Below are positions 47,939-56,910 of a DNA stretch of 64,000 bases, piece after piece. The notes under the pieces are model-generated. The model was not told where the DNA came from, searched no databases, and was given only the letters and a program-made list of their open reading frames with translations. Made by a program: the position numbers and the translations under genes. This stretch comes from Treponema pedis (GTDB lineage: Bacteria; Spirochaetota; Spirochaetia; Treponematales; Treponemataceae). The stretch is taken from positions 1,915,367 through 1,979,366 of the forward strand of contig NZ_CP045670.1 of the NCBI RefSeq assembly GCF_017161325.1. The letters are read 5' to 3'. How positions within the stretch are numbered: position 1 is the stretch's first letter; each line of letters begins with the position of its first letter.

Positions 47939-50338
47939 TTATTCCGGTTTATTTTTTAAAAGGTCTCCGAGCGTGTACGAAGAGTCTTCCCCTTCCTGTT
48001 CATTGGACATATATTGGGAAATTTCTTCCTGCTGCTGTCTGCGTTTTAAATCACGGATAGAAAAGGCTGTTTTTTTGGTTTTAGGATTAAGCTCAATTAC
48101 GACCGCTTTTACCTTATCGCCTACCTTGTATTTAGCTAAAACCTCATCGGGATTATCTTCCCTGTTTTCAACTAAATTCTGTTTGTGAATTAAGCCTTCA
48201 ATATTTCCGGGAACTTTTACGAAAATTCCGAAATCGGTGATTGAAGAAACCTCACCTTCAACTACCGAGCCTTGCTTATATGAAGCTGCAAACTGTTCCC
48301 ACGGGTCATCGGTAAGCTGTTTTATTCCGAGCCTGATTCTTCTTGATTCGGCATCACATTCAATAACTATAACTTCAATTTCCTGACCTACTTCAAGCTC
48401 GCTTCCCGGATGTTTTACCCGTTTAATCCACGAAATATCATCGGCATGTAAAAAACCGTCTATACCTTCTTCAAGCTGAATAAAGGCTCCGGCATTGGTT
48501 ATTTTTACAACCTTTCTTGTAAGACGTGTTCCCACCTTGTATCTATCTTCTATAGAATCCCAAGGATTATCGGTAACCTGTTTAAGGCCCAGCGAAACTC
48601 TTCCAGCCTGGATATCATAACCTAATATCATACAGGTAACTTTATCGCCCGGTTTAACCATATCTTCCGGCTTACTTATCTTTTTTACCCAGCTGAATTC
48701 GCTTATATGAGCCAAGCCTTCGATACCTTCATCAAGTTCAATAAACGCACCGAAATCGGTAGTTTTTGTAACCGTACCCGTAACGACATCATCTACATGG
48801 AATTTATCTTCAAAATTAAGCCAAGGGTCTTGAGTAAAGTGTTTTAAAGAAAGGTTAATACGTTTGTTTTCGGGGTCAAGCCGTATAACTTTTACTTCAA
48901 TTTCTTCGCCTTTTTTTACAAAATCTTTCGGACGGGTAACATGTCCCCAACTCATATCGTTTATATGCAATAAACCGTCAAAACCGCCCAAATCTATAAA
49001 CGAACCGAAGCTTGTAAAGCTTTTTACGGTACCTTTTACGGTATCTCCTATTTTTGCGGTGGCAAAAAAAGCTTCCCTTTCTTTTTCCGTACGTTCTTCC
49101 ATATATTTTCTGCGGTTTACAACGATATTTTCACCTGTACGCGCATTAAAACTCAATTTTTCGATGTAAAATTTGGATTTTACACCGAGTAAGCTTTCCG
49201 GTTTTTCGACGCGGACAACATCGGCCTGACTTAAAGGCAGAAAAGTCGTAAGACCGCCGCCGAGCTTTACCTCGTAGCCTGCCCGAACCAGTTTTGAAAT
49301 CGTCCCTTCGATAGGCGTATTATTTTCGTAAGCTTCTTTTAAAGCTTTTTGAAGAATTTTCCTATCGGCCTTCAGTTTGGATACGACCAAAGAACCGCTA
49401 AAGCCTTCGGTTTTTTCGATAAAAACATTTACCTTATCATTTACCTTAGGTTCTTCATCAAATTCCTCCAAAGGTATATGACCTTCGGATTTTCCGCCTA
49501 CATCGACAAAAACGGTTCCGTTGTTTACAGCAACAACATAACCTTCTTTAATTGTCCCCGCCTCGGGAGCCTCAAAATTGTTCAAGTACTCCTCTTGTAA
49601 TTGTGCTTGGATGTTTTTATTGGAGCCGTTTTCAACATCCTTTACCACTTCCATCTTTTCCATAGATAACCCTTTATTGTGTATTTTATCCAGCATTTTC
49701 GCATAAACCTCGCTTATAGTCAAGTCCGAAGTATCCAAATAAAAAGCATCGGAAGCAATTTGTAAGCTGCCTTCTTTTTTATTTTTATCAACTTCATCTC
49801 TTTCTATAATCGTCTTCTTTATTTCTTCCAAAGACAATTTACTGGTTCCCTGCTCAAAGCGGCGTTTTGCTCTTGATTCCGCGGAAGCGTCAAGATAGAA
49901 TTTGTAGTCCGCATTAGGAAAGACTACAGTTGTCATATCCCTTCCTTCACAAACAGCCCCTATCTTTTTCGCCTCGCTTCTTATTTTTTCGTTCAAAATT
50001 CGGCGGATAGGAACGATTGCGGAAATACGAGCGACAACGGATTCCACCGCATCGCTTCTTAAATATGATTCCACATTTTCACAGCCCAAATACATATTAC
50101 CGTTTTTATAAAACAGTTCGGTTTTTTCGGCAAAAGAAATCCAGCGCTCTTCATCGGAAATATCGGGAGGCATACCGCCTGAACCGTCGGCAGCTCCGCC
50201 TAAGGAACGCAAAACCGCTAAAGCCAAGGCACGATAAAAACTCCCGGTATTCATAAATGTAAGGTTAAATTTTTCGGCAATCATTTTTGCCAAGGTGCTT
50301 TTACCGGAACCTGCAGGCCCGTCAATGGCTACTATCAT
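47939..50338 (-). CDS. Cytidylate kinase fused to ribosomal protein S1
   Basis: 799 residues. The N-terminal 220 residues are cytidylate kinase (P-loop GPAGSGKS, 7-14; CEGRDMTTVVFP; LDTSDLTI). From about residue 250 come six S1 repeats, for example GYVVAVNNGTVFVDVGG, GTVKSFTSFGSFIDLGG and GEVSSITDFGIFVKVPG. Such a fusion is known in treponemes. S1 recruits mRNA to the 30S subunit; the kinase makes CDP. A good internal start (AAAGGG, then ATG 49663, residue 226) lies exactly at the junction and would give free S1. The main ATG has no usable Shine-Dalgarno sequence. Confidence 0.9.
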   Translation of the reverse strand: MIVAIDGPAGSGKSTLAKMIAEKFNLTFMNTGSFYRALALAVLRSLGGAADGSGGMPPDISDEERWISFAEKTELFYKNGNMYLGCENVESYLRSDAVESVVARISAIVPIRRILNEKIRSEAKKIGAVCEGRDMTTVVFPNADYKFYLDASAESRAKRRFEQGTSKLSLEEIKKTIIERDEVDKNKKEGSLQIASDAFYLDTSDLTISEVYAKMLDKIHNKGLSMEKMEVVKDVENGSNKNIQAQLQEEYLNNFEAPEAGTIKEGYVVAVNNGTVFVDVGGKSEGHIPLEEFDEEPKVNDKVNVFIEKTEGFSGSLVVSKLKADRKILQKALKEAYENNTPIEGTISKLVRAGYEVKLGGGLTTFLPLSQADVVRVEKPESLLGVKSKFYIEKLSFNARTGENIVVNRRKYMEERTEKEREAFFATAKIGDTVKGTVKSFTSFGSFIDLGGFDGLLHINDMSWGHVTRPKDFVKKGEEIEVKVIRLDPENKRINLSLKHFTQDPWLNFEDKFHVDDVVTGTVTKTTDFGAFIELDEGIEGLAHISEFSWVKKISKPEDMVKPGDKVTCMILGYDIQAGRVSLGLKQVTDNPWDSIEDRYKVGTRLTRKVVKITNAGAFIQLEEGIDGFLHADDISWIKRVKHPGSELEVGQEIEVIVIECDAESRRIRLGIKQLTDDPWEQFAASYKQGSVVEGEVSSITDFGIFVKVPGNIEGLIHKQNLVENREDNPDEVLAKYKVGDKVKAVVIELNPKTKKTAFSIRDLKRRQQQEEISQYMSNEQEGEDSSYTLGDLLKNKPE
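49663..49676 (-). promoter_or_regulatory. Internal ribosome binding site and start for separate S1
   Basis: Minus strand AAAGGG (49671-49676), seven bases, ATG at 49661-49663 reading MEKMEVVKDVENG. It is placed at the Cmk/S1 domain border, where a separate gene would begin. Confidence 0.5.
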
Positions 50339-50346
50339 ATCCTTAT

Positions 50347-50375
50347 ATTATACATTTTTTTCAATATTATGTATA
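50347..50375 (-). promoter_or_regulatory. Possible promoter of cmk-rpsA, placed for a leaderless mRNA
   Basis: Minus strand TATACA (50370-50375), 17 bases, TATAAT (50347-50352), then eight bases to the ATG. The -35 box is weak. Confidence 0.45.
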
Positions 50376-50573
50376 TAGTTTTTGCAAAAAAATATAGTAT
50401 TTTTTTTAAAATTTATTTTTCCGTGAAATATTCATTTTTTTAAAGAAACTTTATATTCAAGGTTAAATCCGTATGCCGGTCTTCTAAAATACTTTTTCCG
50501 GCCGAATATTTTGATAAATCAAAATATTTTCTTAAAATGATAAAAATATTTTAAAAATTCGGTAATAAGGGTA

Positions 50574-50605
50574 TTGATTTTTTCGGGGGGGGGGGGGGAT
50601 ATAAT
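50574..50605 (+). promoter_or_regulatory. Promoter P1 with a 14-G tract in its spacer
   Basis: TTGATT at 50574-50579 and TATAAT at 50600-50605 are separated by 20 bases made of TTTTC, 14 G and one A. Eleven G would give the optimal 17-base spacing. Slippage of the G tract would therefore tune or switch the promoter. Confidence 0.6.
50585..50598 (+). repeat. Homopolymer of 14 G
   Basis: The only long G run in a very A/T-rich window. Such tracts are slippage-prone and are known phase-variation elements in other bacteria. Its exact length in this sequence is uncertain. Confidence 0.85.
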
Positions 50606-50674
50606 AGAAGAAAGTTATACAGACAACATATTCTTATAAAATCTTAAAATATGCACTGTTATTTGCAGGTAATA

Positions 50675-50703
50675 TTTACATAGGGTTTATTCGGTTTTAA
50701 TAT
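50675..50703 (+). promoter_or_regulatory. Promoter P2 of the zinc-ribbon gene
   Basis: TTTACA at 50675, 17 bases, TAATAT at 50698, leaving a leader of about 57 bases. It does not contain the G tract and could give constant basal expression. Confidence 0.5.
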
Positions 50704-50765
50704 GGGGAATGTTAAATTTTACGCAGTAAATTAAGATAGCGGACAATTTTAAGTAGGAAGGAAAA

Positions 50766-51119
50766 ATGGCTGAAAAATTTTATTGTAAATGGTGCGGACA
50801 TAGTGCTTCCGATATCCAAAGTTTAACATCTGCTCCCTGTACAAGAAATTCTACGGGAAACTGTCATGTTTTATATGAAGGAAGCGAAAAACAGCAATAT
50901 ACTTGCAAGTACTGCGGCAGAAAGGGTTTTTCTATAAGCACTTTAACTTCCGGAGCCTGTCCGAAAAACCCCGAAGGAAGTAACCACGTTCCGTATGAAG
51001 GAGATGAAAAACAGCAATACACTTGCAAGTACTGCGGGCAAAAAGCTTTTTCCATAAAATCTCTTACATCGGGGATTTGTACAAAAAGTCCGCACAAAAG
51101 GCATCATCCGGCTTTATAG
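50766..51119 (+). CDS. Triple zinc-ribbon repeat protein
   Basis: 117 residues made of three tandem 40-residue repeats, each with C-x2-C, then a third Cys 15 residues later and a His nine further on: C7/C10/C25/H34, C47/C50/C65/H74, C87/C90/C105/H113 or H114. Each repeat carries the phrase SLTS or TLTS between the cysteine pairs and most carry YEGxEKQQYTCKYCG. Each probably binds one zinc. I do not recognise a characterised family. It has no signal peptide. GGAAGG precedes the ATG. It stands alone, followed by a hairpin, under one or both upstream promoters. Confidence 0.7.
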   Translation: MAEKFYCKWCGHSASDIQSLTSAPCTRNSTGNCHVLYEGSEKQQYTCKYCGRKGFSISTLTSGACPKNPEGSNHVPYEGDEKQQYTCKYCGQKAFSIKSLTSGICTKSPHKRHHPAL

Positions 51120-51176
51120 AAAGTTTTGTTTAATCCGGCTTAAAAATTTTAAAAATTCTTCTATTAATAATACTAT

Positions 51177-51206
51177 AACCTCTATGCAAATACAGACATA
51201 GAGGTT
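51177..51206 (+). terminator. Hairpin after the zinc-ribbon gene
   Basis: AACCTCTATG and CATAGAGGTT, ten bases each, around a ten-base loop. No strong T-run follows. Confidence 0.55.
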
Positions 51207-51389
51207 AAGGAGTTTTGAAAAACCGGAAAATCGTTCCGTTGTTAAAAGATTTTTTTTAATATCTTTTATCCCGAAATTAAAACACCGGTTATAAGCCTCT
51301 TGAAGAATTTCATATAAAAATATAAAATACTTAAGTACATATTTTAATTACCGCTTAATTTATAAAAGGTAAATTCAAGAAGGTTGGAA

Positions 51390-53462
51390 GTGAAAAAATT
51401 AAAAAAAATAAATACAGTTCTTTTTTTTGTTTTAGGGGTTGCAGTACTTAGGCCGCACATAAATTATAATTTACTTTTTGCTCAAGATGCCGTTACGGCT
51501 CAACCGTCTTCTTCAGACCGTAAAATAGCCTCCGACGAATTCAGGCGAGGTGTTCAAGCCTATTACCGCGGCACATTTAACGAGGCCGTTATTTTATTTG
51601 AAAAAGCTCTGTCGTACCTTCCGGGAGAACCGCTGATTTTAGATTGGTTGGGTAAATCGTACTATAGGACGGGAGTTGAAGGAGCGGCCGCAGTTCAGTG
51701 GGAAGCCGCATCGGCTTCAGGATACGGCGGTATGCTTTTAAAAAATAAAATTGAAATTTTAAAAGAGCGTAAAACTCTTATGTCCGATTCTATTGATAAC
51801 TTAAAGTATGTAGAAGCCGTGGAGTTTTCATCAAAAAACGGAGATGTGGAGTTATTCAGACAGCCGCTTTCGATTGCAGCAATTTCCGACGGCAGTTTTT
51901 GGATAACGGCATACGGTTCAAACGAGCTTTTGCATTTTAATGTAAACGGAATTATTTTAGACAGAACAAAGGGGCCGATTCAAGGGTTTGACCGCCCCTT
52001 TGATGTAATCGAGTTAAAAAACGGTAATTTGCTGGTTTCCGAATTTGCTTCAAACAGAATTTCTTTATTGGATAAAAACGGAAAATTTTTAAAATATTTC
52101 GGACAAACAGGACGCGGCTTGGGCGGCCTTATAGGGCCTCAGTTTTTGGCGGAAGACGAATACGGAAATATCTATGTTTGCGACTTCGGTAATGCAAGAA
52201 TTGCAGTATTTGCACCGGACGGAGAACCCTTATTCAATTTCGGAGAAAAAGGAGGCCTTTTTTCAGGCTTTATCGCTCCGGCGGGAATTGCAATTATAGA
52301 CGGCCTCGTATACGTTGCGGACGCTTTAAAAGGTGCCGTTTATATTTTTGATACGGCAGGTAATTATATTCAAGATTTATTACCTGAAAATTCTTTAAAA
52401 AAAATAGAAGCATTACGTGCATGGAACGGTAACTTGGTGGCCGCCGCAAATAATAAGGTTTATTTAATCGATACCGGATTTTCGACAATAACCGAATTGG
52501 CAAGTTTAGGTAACTTTCCGTCAAAGATTACGGCTGCCGTTCCGGACATAAACGGTAATTTACTTTTAATAGACCATAAAAATCAAAATATAGAAATTAC
52601 CTCGCGGATTAATGAACTTGCGGGCGGTTTATTTGTACAAATAAAACGTATATTTTCCGACACCTTCCCTAAAATTATAATGGAAGTAAGCGTTCAAAAC
52701 AGGGACGGAAAACAAATTGTGGGTTTAACGGAAGAAAACTTTATCGTTACGGAAAAAAACCGAATTGCCGCAAACTATACTCTTGACGGTTCGGCATACT
52801 TAAACGACACTTGCGATATTGCAATTATCGTAGAACGCTCCCCTTCTTCAATAAAAGAAAAACAGGCAATTGAATCCGCAATTAAAGAAATATCGGAAGC
52901 AATGCAGGGTAAGGGTAAAATAACGCTTGTATCGGCAGGAGCTCTGCCCATACTCGAAGGAAAATTCTTTCCGAAAGATTTGGAAACAATACCCAACCGC
53001 TTAAAAACGGTGCAATCGCCCGATTGGAAATTCGATTCGGCATTAAGGCTTGCCGCAGGAGAATTGATAAATGCGGAACAAAAACGGGCGGTCATCTTTT
53101 TAAGTTTAACGGAACCAAATGCGGATAATTTTAAACAATACAGTCTTAACGACTTGGCATCATATATGACAAACAATAATATCAGGTTTTATGCGGTAAA
53201 CTTAAAAAAAGAATCTTCAATCCCTGAAACGGCTTATTTAGCAAAAAAGACGGGAGGTAAGACCTTTTATGTTTACGGGGAAAAAGGGTTAAAACCTATA
53301 ATTACCGATTTATTGGAACAACCTATAGGTACATACCGTCTTTCCTATAATTCAACCCTTCAAACCGACTTCGGCAGGGCTTTTTTACCTGTAGAAGTGG
53401 AAGTAAGATTGTTAAACAGGTCGGGAAGAGATGAAACGGGATATTTTGCCCCGCTGGAATAA
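51390..53462 (+). CDS. Secreted TPR/NHL/VWA-like protein, GTG start
   Basis: 690 residues. A signal peptide (INTVLFFVLGVAVL) is followed by TPR-like helices (AYYRGTFNEAVILFEKALSY, 45-110), an NHL-type beta-propeller (about 150-400; repeats such as DEYGNIYVCDFGNARIAVF) and a von Willebrand A-like domain (about 470-650). The VWA metal site is degenerate: IIVERSPSS has Glu where DxSxS normally has Asp. GTG 51390 follows AAGG at six bases; a TTG two codons upstream touches that site. Probably a periplasmic or surface interaction protein. Confidence 0.75.
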   Translation: MKKLKKINTVLFFVLGVAVLRPHINYNLLFAQDAVTAQPSSSDRKIASDEFRRGVQAYYRGTFNEAVILFEKALSYLPGEPLILDWLGKSYYRTGVEGAAAVQWEAASASGYGGMLLKNKIEILKERKTLMSDSIDNLKYVEAVEFSSKNGDVELFRQPLSIAAISDGSFWITAYGSNELLHFNVNGIILDRTKGPIQGFDRPFDVIELKNGNLLVSEFASNRISLLDKNGKFLKYFGQTGRGLGGLIGPQFLAEDEYGNIYVCDFGNARIAVFAPDGEPLFNFGEKGGLFSGFIAPAGIAIIDGLVYVADALKGAVYIFDTAGNYIQDLLPENSLKKIEALRAWNGNLVAAANNKVYLIDTGFSTITELASLGNFPSKITAAVPDINGNLLLIDHKNQNIEITSRINELAGGLFVQIKRIFSDTFPKIIMEVSVQNRDGKQIVGLTEENFIVTEKNRIAANYTLDGSAYLNDTCDIAIIVERSPSSIKEKQAIESAIKEISEAMQGKGKITLVSAGALPILEGKFFPKDLETIPNRLKTVQSPDWKFDSALRLAAGELINAEQKRAVIFLSLTEPNADNFKQYSLNDLASYMTNNNIRFYAVNLKKESSIPETAYLAKKTGGKTFYVYGEKGLKPIITDLLEQPIGTYRLSYNSTLQTDFGRAFLPVEVEVRLLNRSGRDETGYFAPLE

Positions 53463-53512
53463 ACTTTACAAGCAAACATAAGTTCAAATCCTGAACGGTT
53501 TACTAAGGTTGT

Positions 53513-56500
53513 TTATTTAATTTCGCCCCTGTCTACGGTAAACTTGTTATTCTCTTTTTTAGCCTGAACTTTTATATCTCCTATCGGTTTCCATTGTACT
53601 ACAAACGAAACGGTAGGTATCATTTTATAATTTTTATCTTCAGGTTTTTTAACGGGTTTTACCGAGTAAGAAAATTTCATAATCCAATCTTTTAAATAAT
53701 GCGTTAATTCAAAATCAAGCGATTTTAACTTAAAGGCGGAACGCCGTCTCGCCTTTTCATCCCAAAAATAAAAAGATTCAGCCAAATCCTTTATGACATT
53801 TTTTTCACCCGGAATTACAATCGGTAAATTCATTGCATCTTGAAAATATTTTGCAATTGCTTCGTTACGGCTTGTAGAACTGAAACTGAAATCCAAAAAT
53901 TCGTGTATTTTAAAAGTTATCTTGGGAGAAAACGTAAAATAACTGTCGGTAATTCTGATTAAATTAAAACTGAGAGAAGAAGAAGCGGACAATTGCAGCC
54001 TTATTCTGTTTTTCCAAGAATAAAATTCCAAAGGCGATGAAGAATTGGAAAAGTTAAAATTTAACGAATACGGTATAAATTCCTTTTCTTTGGATTTTTC
54101 AATCCAGCCGTTTAAAGTATCCAGTTTATAAGGGATTTCTCTTCTCATATTATAAGATGCCGATATATACTTCCAACCCAATGAAACGGCATATACATCA
54201 TGTTTTTTATCTTCAATATTATAAACATAAGATTGACTTACAAAAATATCATAAGGAAAAGAAAATTTTAATTCCACCTTAAAAGGTTCCCAATTCCATT
54301 TTTTTAGTTTAGCGATTTCTTTAGGAGATTTTCCTTTTTTTTCTTTTTCGATATCTTTTTCAAAAAGTTTACTTGAAACGTTCAGTGCCGTGTAAGGAAA
54401 ATTAAAATTTCCTGCAAAAGAATAGGCTCTTAAAAGAGGAGGTAAATCTATACTTGAAGTTACTAACTGAGTATATTCGTTTAATGTAAAACCCGTACCT
54501 ATTGTAGCAGCATGCTTAGTAATATATTCTTTTTCCCACTTTGCTTTTTCTTCTTTCCATGCAGGTTTATCATAAGTGCCCGTAAATTTATTTTGAATCA
54601 ATATTTCGGTAATAGCCCATTCAAAGTAAACGGGTTTAAAAACAGAATTAAAAACAAAGGGACGAACCTTAAAAGAGTTGGAATTTTTTAATGAATAAAC
54701 ATTTAACTTATAATTATTTAATTCCAAATCTTTAAGGAGTCCCTTATCCTTAACCCAAAAATGTTTTTGATAATTCCCCTGTAACTCAAATGAGTTGGAT
54801 ATATCCAAAAGGCCCATGTTATAAGAAAATTTACTTTCAACCGAAGCGGTTCCGTTCAATTTATAATACTTTGAATAAAATTCTTTCCAGTTAATATCAA
54901 AAAGTTTGTTCCAACTTTTATGGTCGAAGGTTATATCTTTTTGAAAAAGGCCGCTCAATTTATAATTTAAATCGTAGCTGATAAAATCCAATTCGTTATA
55001 TGTTTTAACGGGTTCAAGATGAAAAGGCGGAAAAACCGTCTCTACGAAAAGAGGAGGCTCTTCAATTTCCTTTCCGCTTTCGGCACTTTCTTCGCTCTTA
55101 TTTACAGTATTTTCAGTTTCACCTTTATTTTCGACCCCGCCCGAACCGCCGCCGTTTTCAATTTCCGATTTTAAAGTGTTTCCGAAATTATCGTCAAAGG
55201 GATTTTTTATGCCCGTCAAATCCGTTTCTTTGCTTCGGCGTATTCGGTTTTTAAGCATTGAGGTCGAAAAAATAGAACCGCTCATGCCCATTCGCAATTC
55301 GGGAACAAAATTTTTAGGGTAAAAAAAAGTTCTTTCTGGAGAATATGATTTTTCTTTCCCGATAAGAGTGCTGTCGGTTTTACTTTCAAAATTAAATCTT
55401 CCCGATGCCGCATCAATGGCAATGGAATTTATAAACGGCTGTAAAATTGCAAACGACGGCCTTAAGGAGCTGTCCAATTTCCAAGAAAATCCGTGTACCG
55501 TATCCGCATCTTTAGCCTCGGCCAATTTATCCTTATCCAAAAGATACTTAAACCAATTCATATCTTCGCTTCTGTTCATAAAATCCGACCTGAAATACGG
55601 GTCCGATAATAGAGGCATACTTAGCGATAAATTAAAAGGCTCTTTTGTCATACTCATTCCGAATTCAAAATCATATCTGAAAGGAACGGTAAGACCGAAT
55701 AATTTAGCTTTATTTTTATTTATTTTCCCGTTCGAGTCGAATCTTGAAAATTTAACCGTATCGGTATTAGGCCCCGTTACCAATGTGCTTAAGCCGCTAA
55801 ATTCCGCAGGATAAATCGTATTTGAAAATCCGAAAAGATAGTGAAAATTTATTTCTTTTACGTATCCTTTTTTAGGCATAAATTTTCCGTCAAGCCCCAG
55901 CATAAAACCCAAATTTGAATATTTATCCGCAAGAATTTTAAGATGAGAGCCGCCTTCCTCATCGGCAGGTTCATCAAGATTTTTAAAAAATAAGCCTTCA
56001 AGTTTTTGTTTTTTTAAACTGTCGCTTTGCATAAAATTGGAAAATGAAGAACCGTCTTCGGCTTTCGGCAAGGGTTTTCTTCCCAGTAAATAGGTAGTTG
56101 TCTGAATAAAAGCTCCCTGCCTGTTTTTATAACCGAACACGGGGTGAAACAACATTTCATCTGCCGGATAATAAAAAAAACGGAAGATATAATACGGGTA
56201 CAATACCTACCGATAAAAAACCGTTTGCAAAAGCCATTTCGTTCCCGGGCAAAAGCCAAATACGGCTTGCACGGATTGACCAAAGAGGCTCGTCATCTTT
56301 ACTTGTCGTCAAAAGAGCATCTTTAAAAGCTATGGCTCCGCTTTCGTTTTTACCTGCAACTTCCGTATGAATTCTAAAAGGGTCTTTTCCTTTTTTCGTT
56401 TCAGCCTGCTCCAGTATTCCGTCTAAAAAAACACCTTCCAATTTTTTAATGTTAAAAAGTAAATATTCGCCTTTAAAAGATTCGCCCGACGAAGAGCCTA

Positions 56501-56885
56501 TTTTTCTTTCATAAAAAACGTTACCGAAAGCGGTAAGAGTTTCGCGGGTTTTATTGTGAATTATTTTATCGGCATTAATTGTAGAAGTGGAGCTTCCGTC
56601 AGATACGGAAATAGACACCGAACCGGTAAAAATAACCAGTTCGTCTTTTAAGGGCTCGGAGTTTTTTTTATCTTCATCTTTTTTATTATTATCGGAATCC
56701 GCTTCCTCCCGCTCTTTTTTTTCAGGTTTATTTTTTTTCTCGGGTTCTTCGGTAAGAGGAGAACTCAAAACTTTTTTATATTCGGTATACTGTGCGGAAT
56801 TTATAATTATTTTTTGCCCTTCGGAATATACGGAAGAGGAAAAGAGAATGATTAAACTTGCAAAAATATAAATCCGTTTTTTCAT
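53513..56885 (-). CDS. lptD: LptD/OstA-type outer-membrane protein, frameshifted in an 8-A run
   Basis: About 1123 residues after correction. After a signal peptide comes a Lys/Glu/Asp-rich insert (about 45-80), an OstA/LptA-like beta domain (IFTGSVSISVSDGSSTSTINADKI), then a long barrel with many alternating strands and a second low-complexity insert near NGGGSGGVENKG. Frames meet at 56173-56180: with seven A, VLYLPFF continues into YYPADEMLFHPVFG. LptD inserts LPS in other bacteria; treponemes have related proteins without classical LPS, so the lipid it moves here is unclear. uvrA lies next to it, as in other treponemes. Confidence 0.78.
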
Positions 56886-56910
56886 TTTATAAATTTATAT
56901 AAAACCCGCT

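Larger units (their letters stand above)
50376..50765. other. Intergenic region with a 14-G tract and two promoters
   Basis: Nearly 400 bases without a gene. It is A/T-rich apart from a run of 14 G at 50585-50598. Two plus-strand promoter candidates lie in it, listed separately. Nothing else is recognisable. Confidence 0.55.

Noticed and set aside
50651-50669. ATGCAC...TTGCA as a sigma-54 (-24/-12) promoter upstream of the zinc-ribbon gene
   Set aside because: The conserved GG at -24 is absent and the spacing to the GC at -12 is one base off.
55368-55814. Open frame of 148 codons opposite lptD
   Set aside because: Antisense shadow of the barrel-encoding region; no promoter or Shine-Dalgarno sequence.
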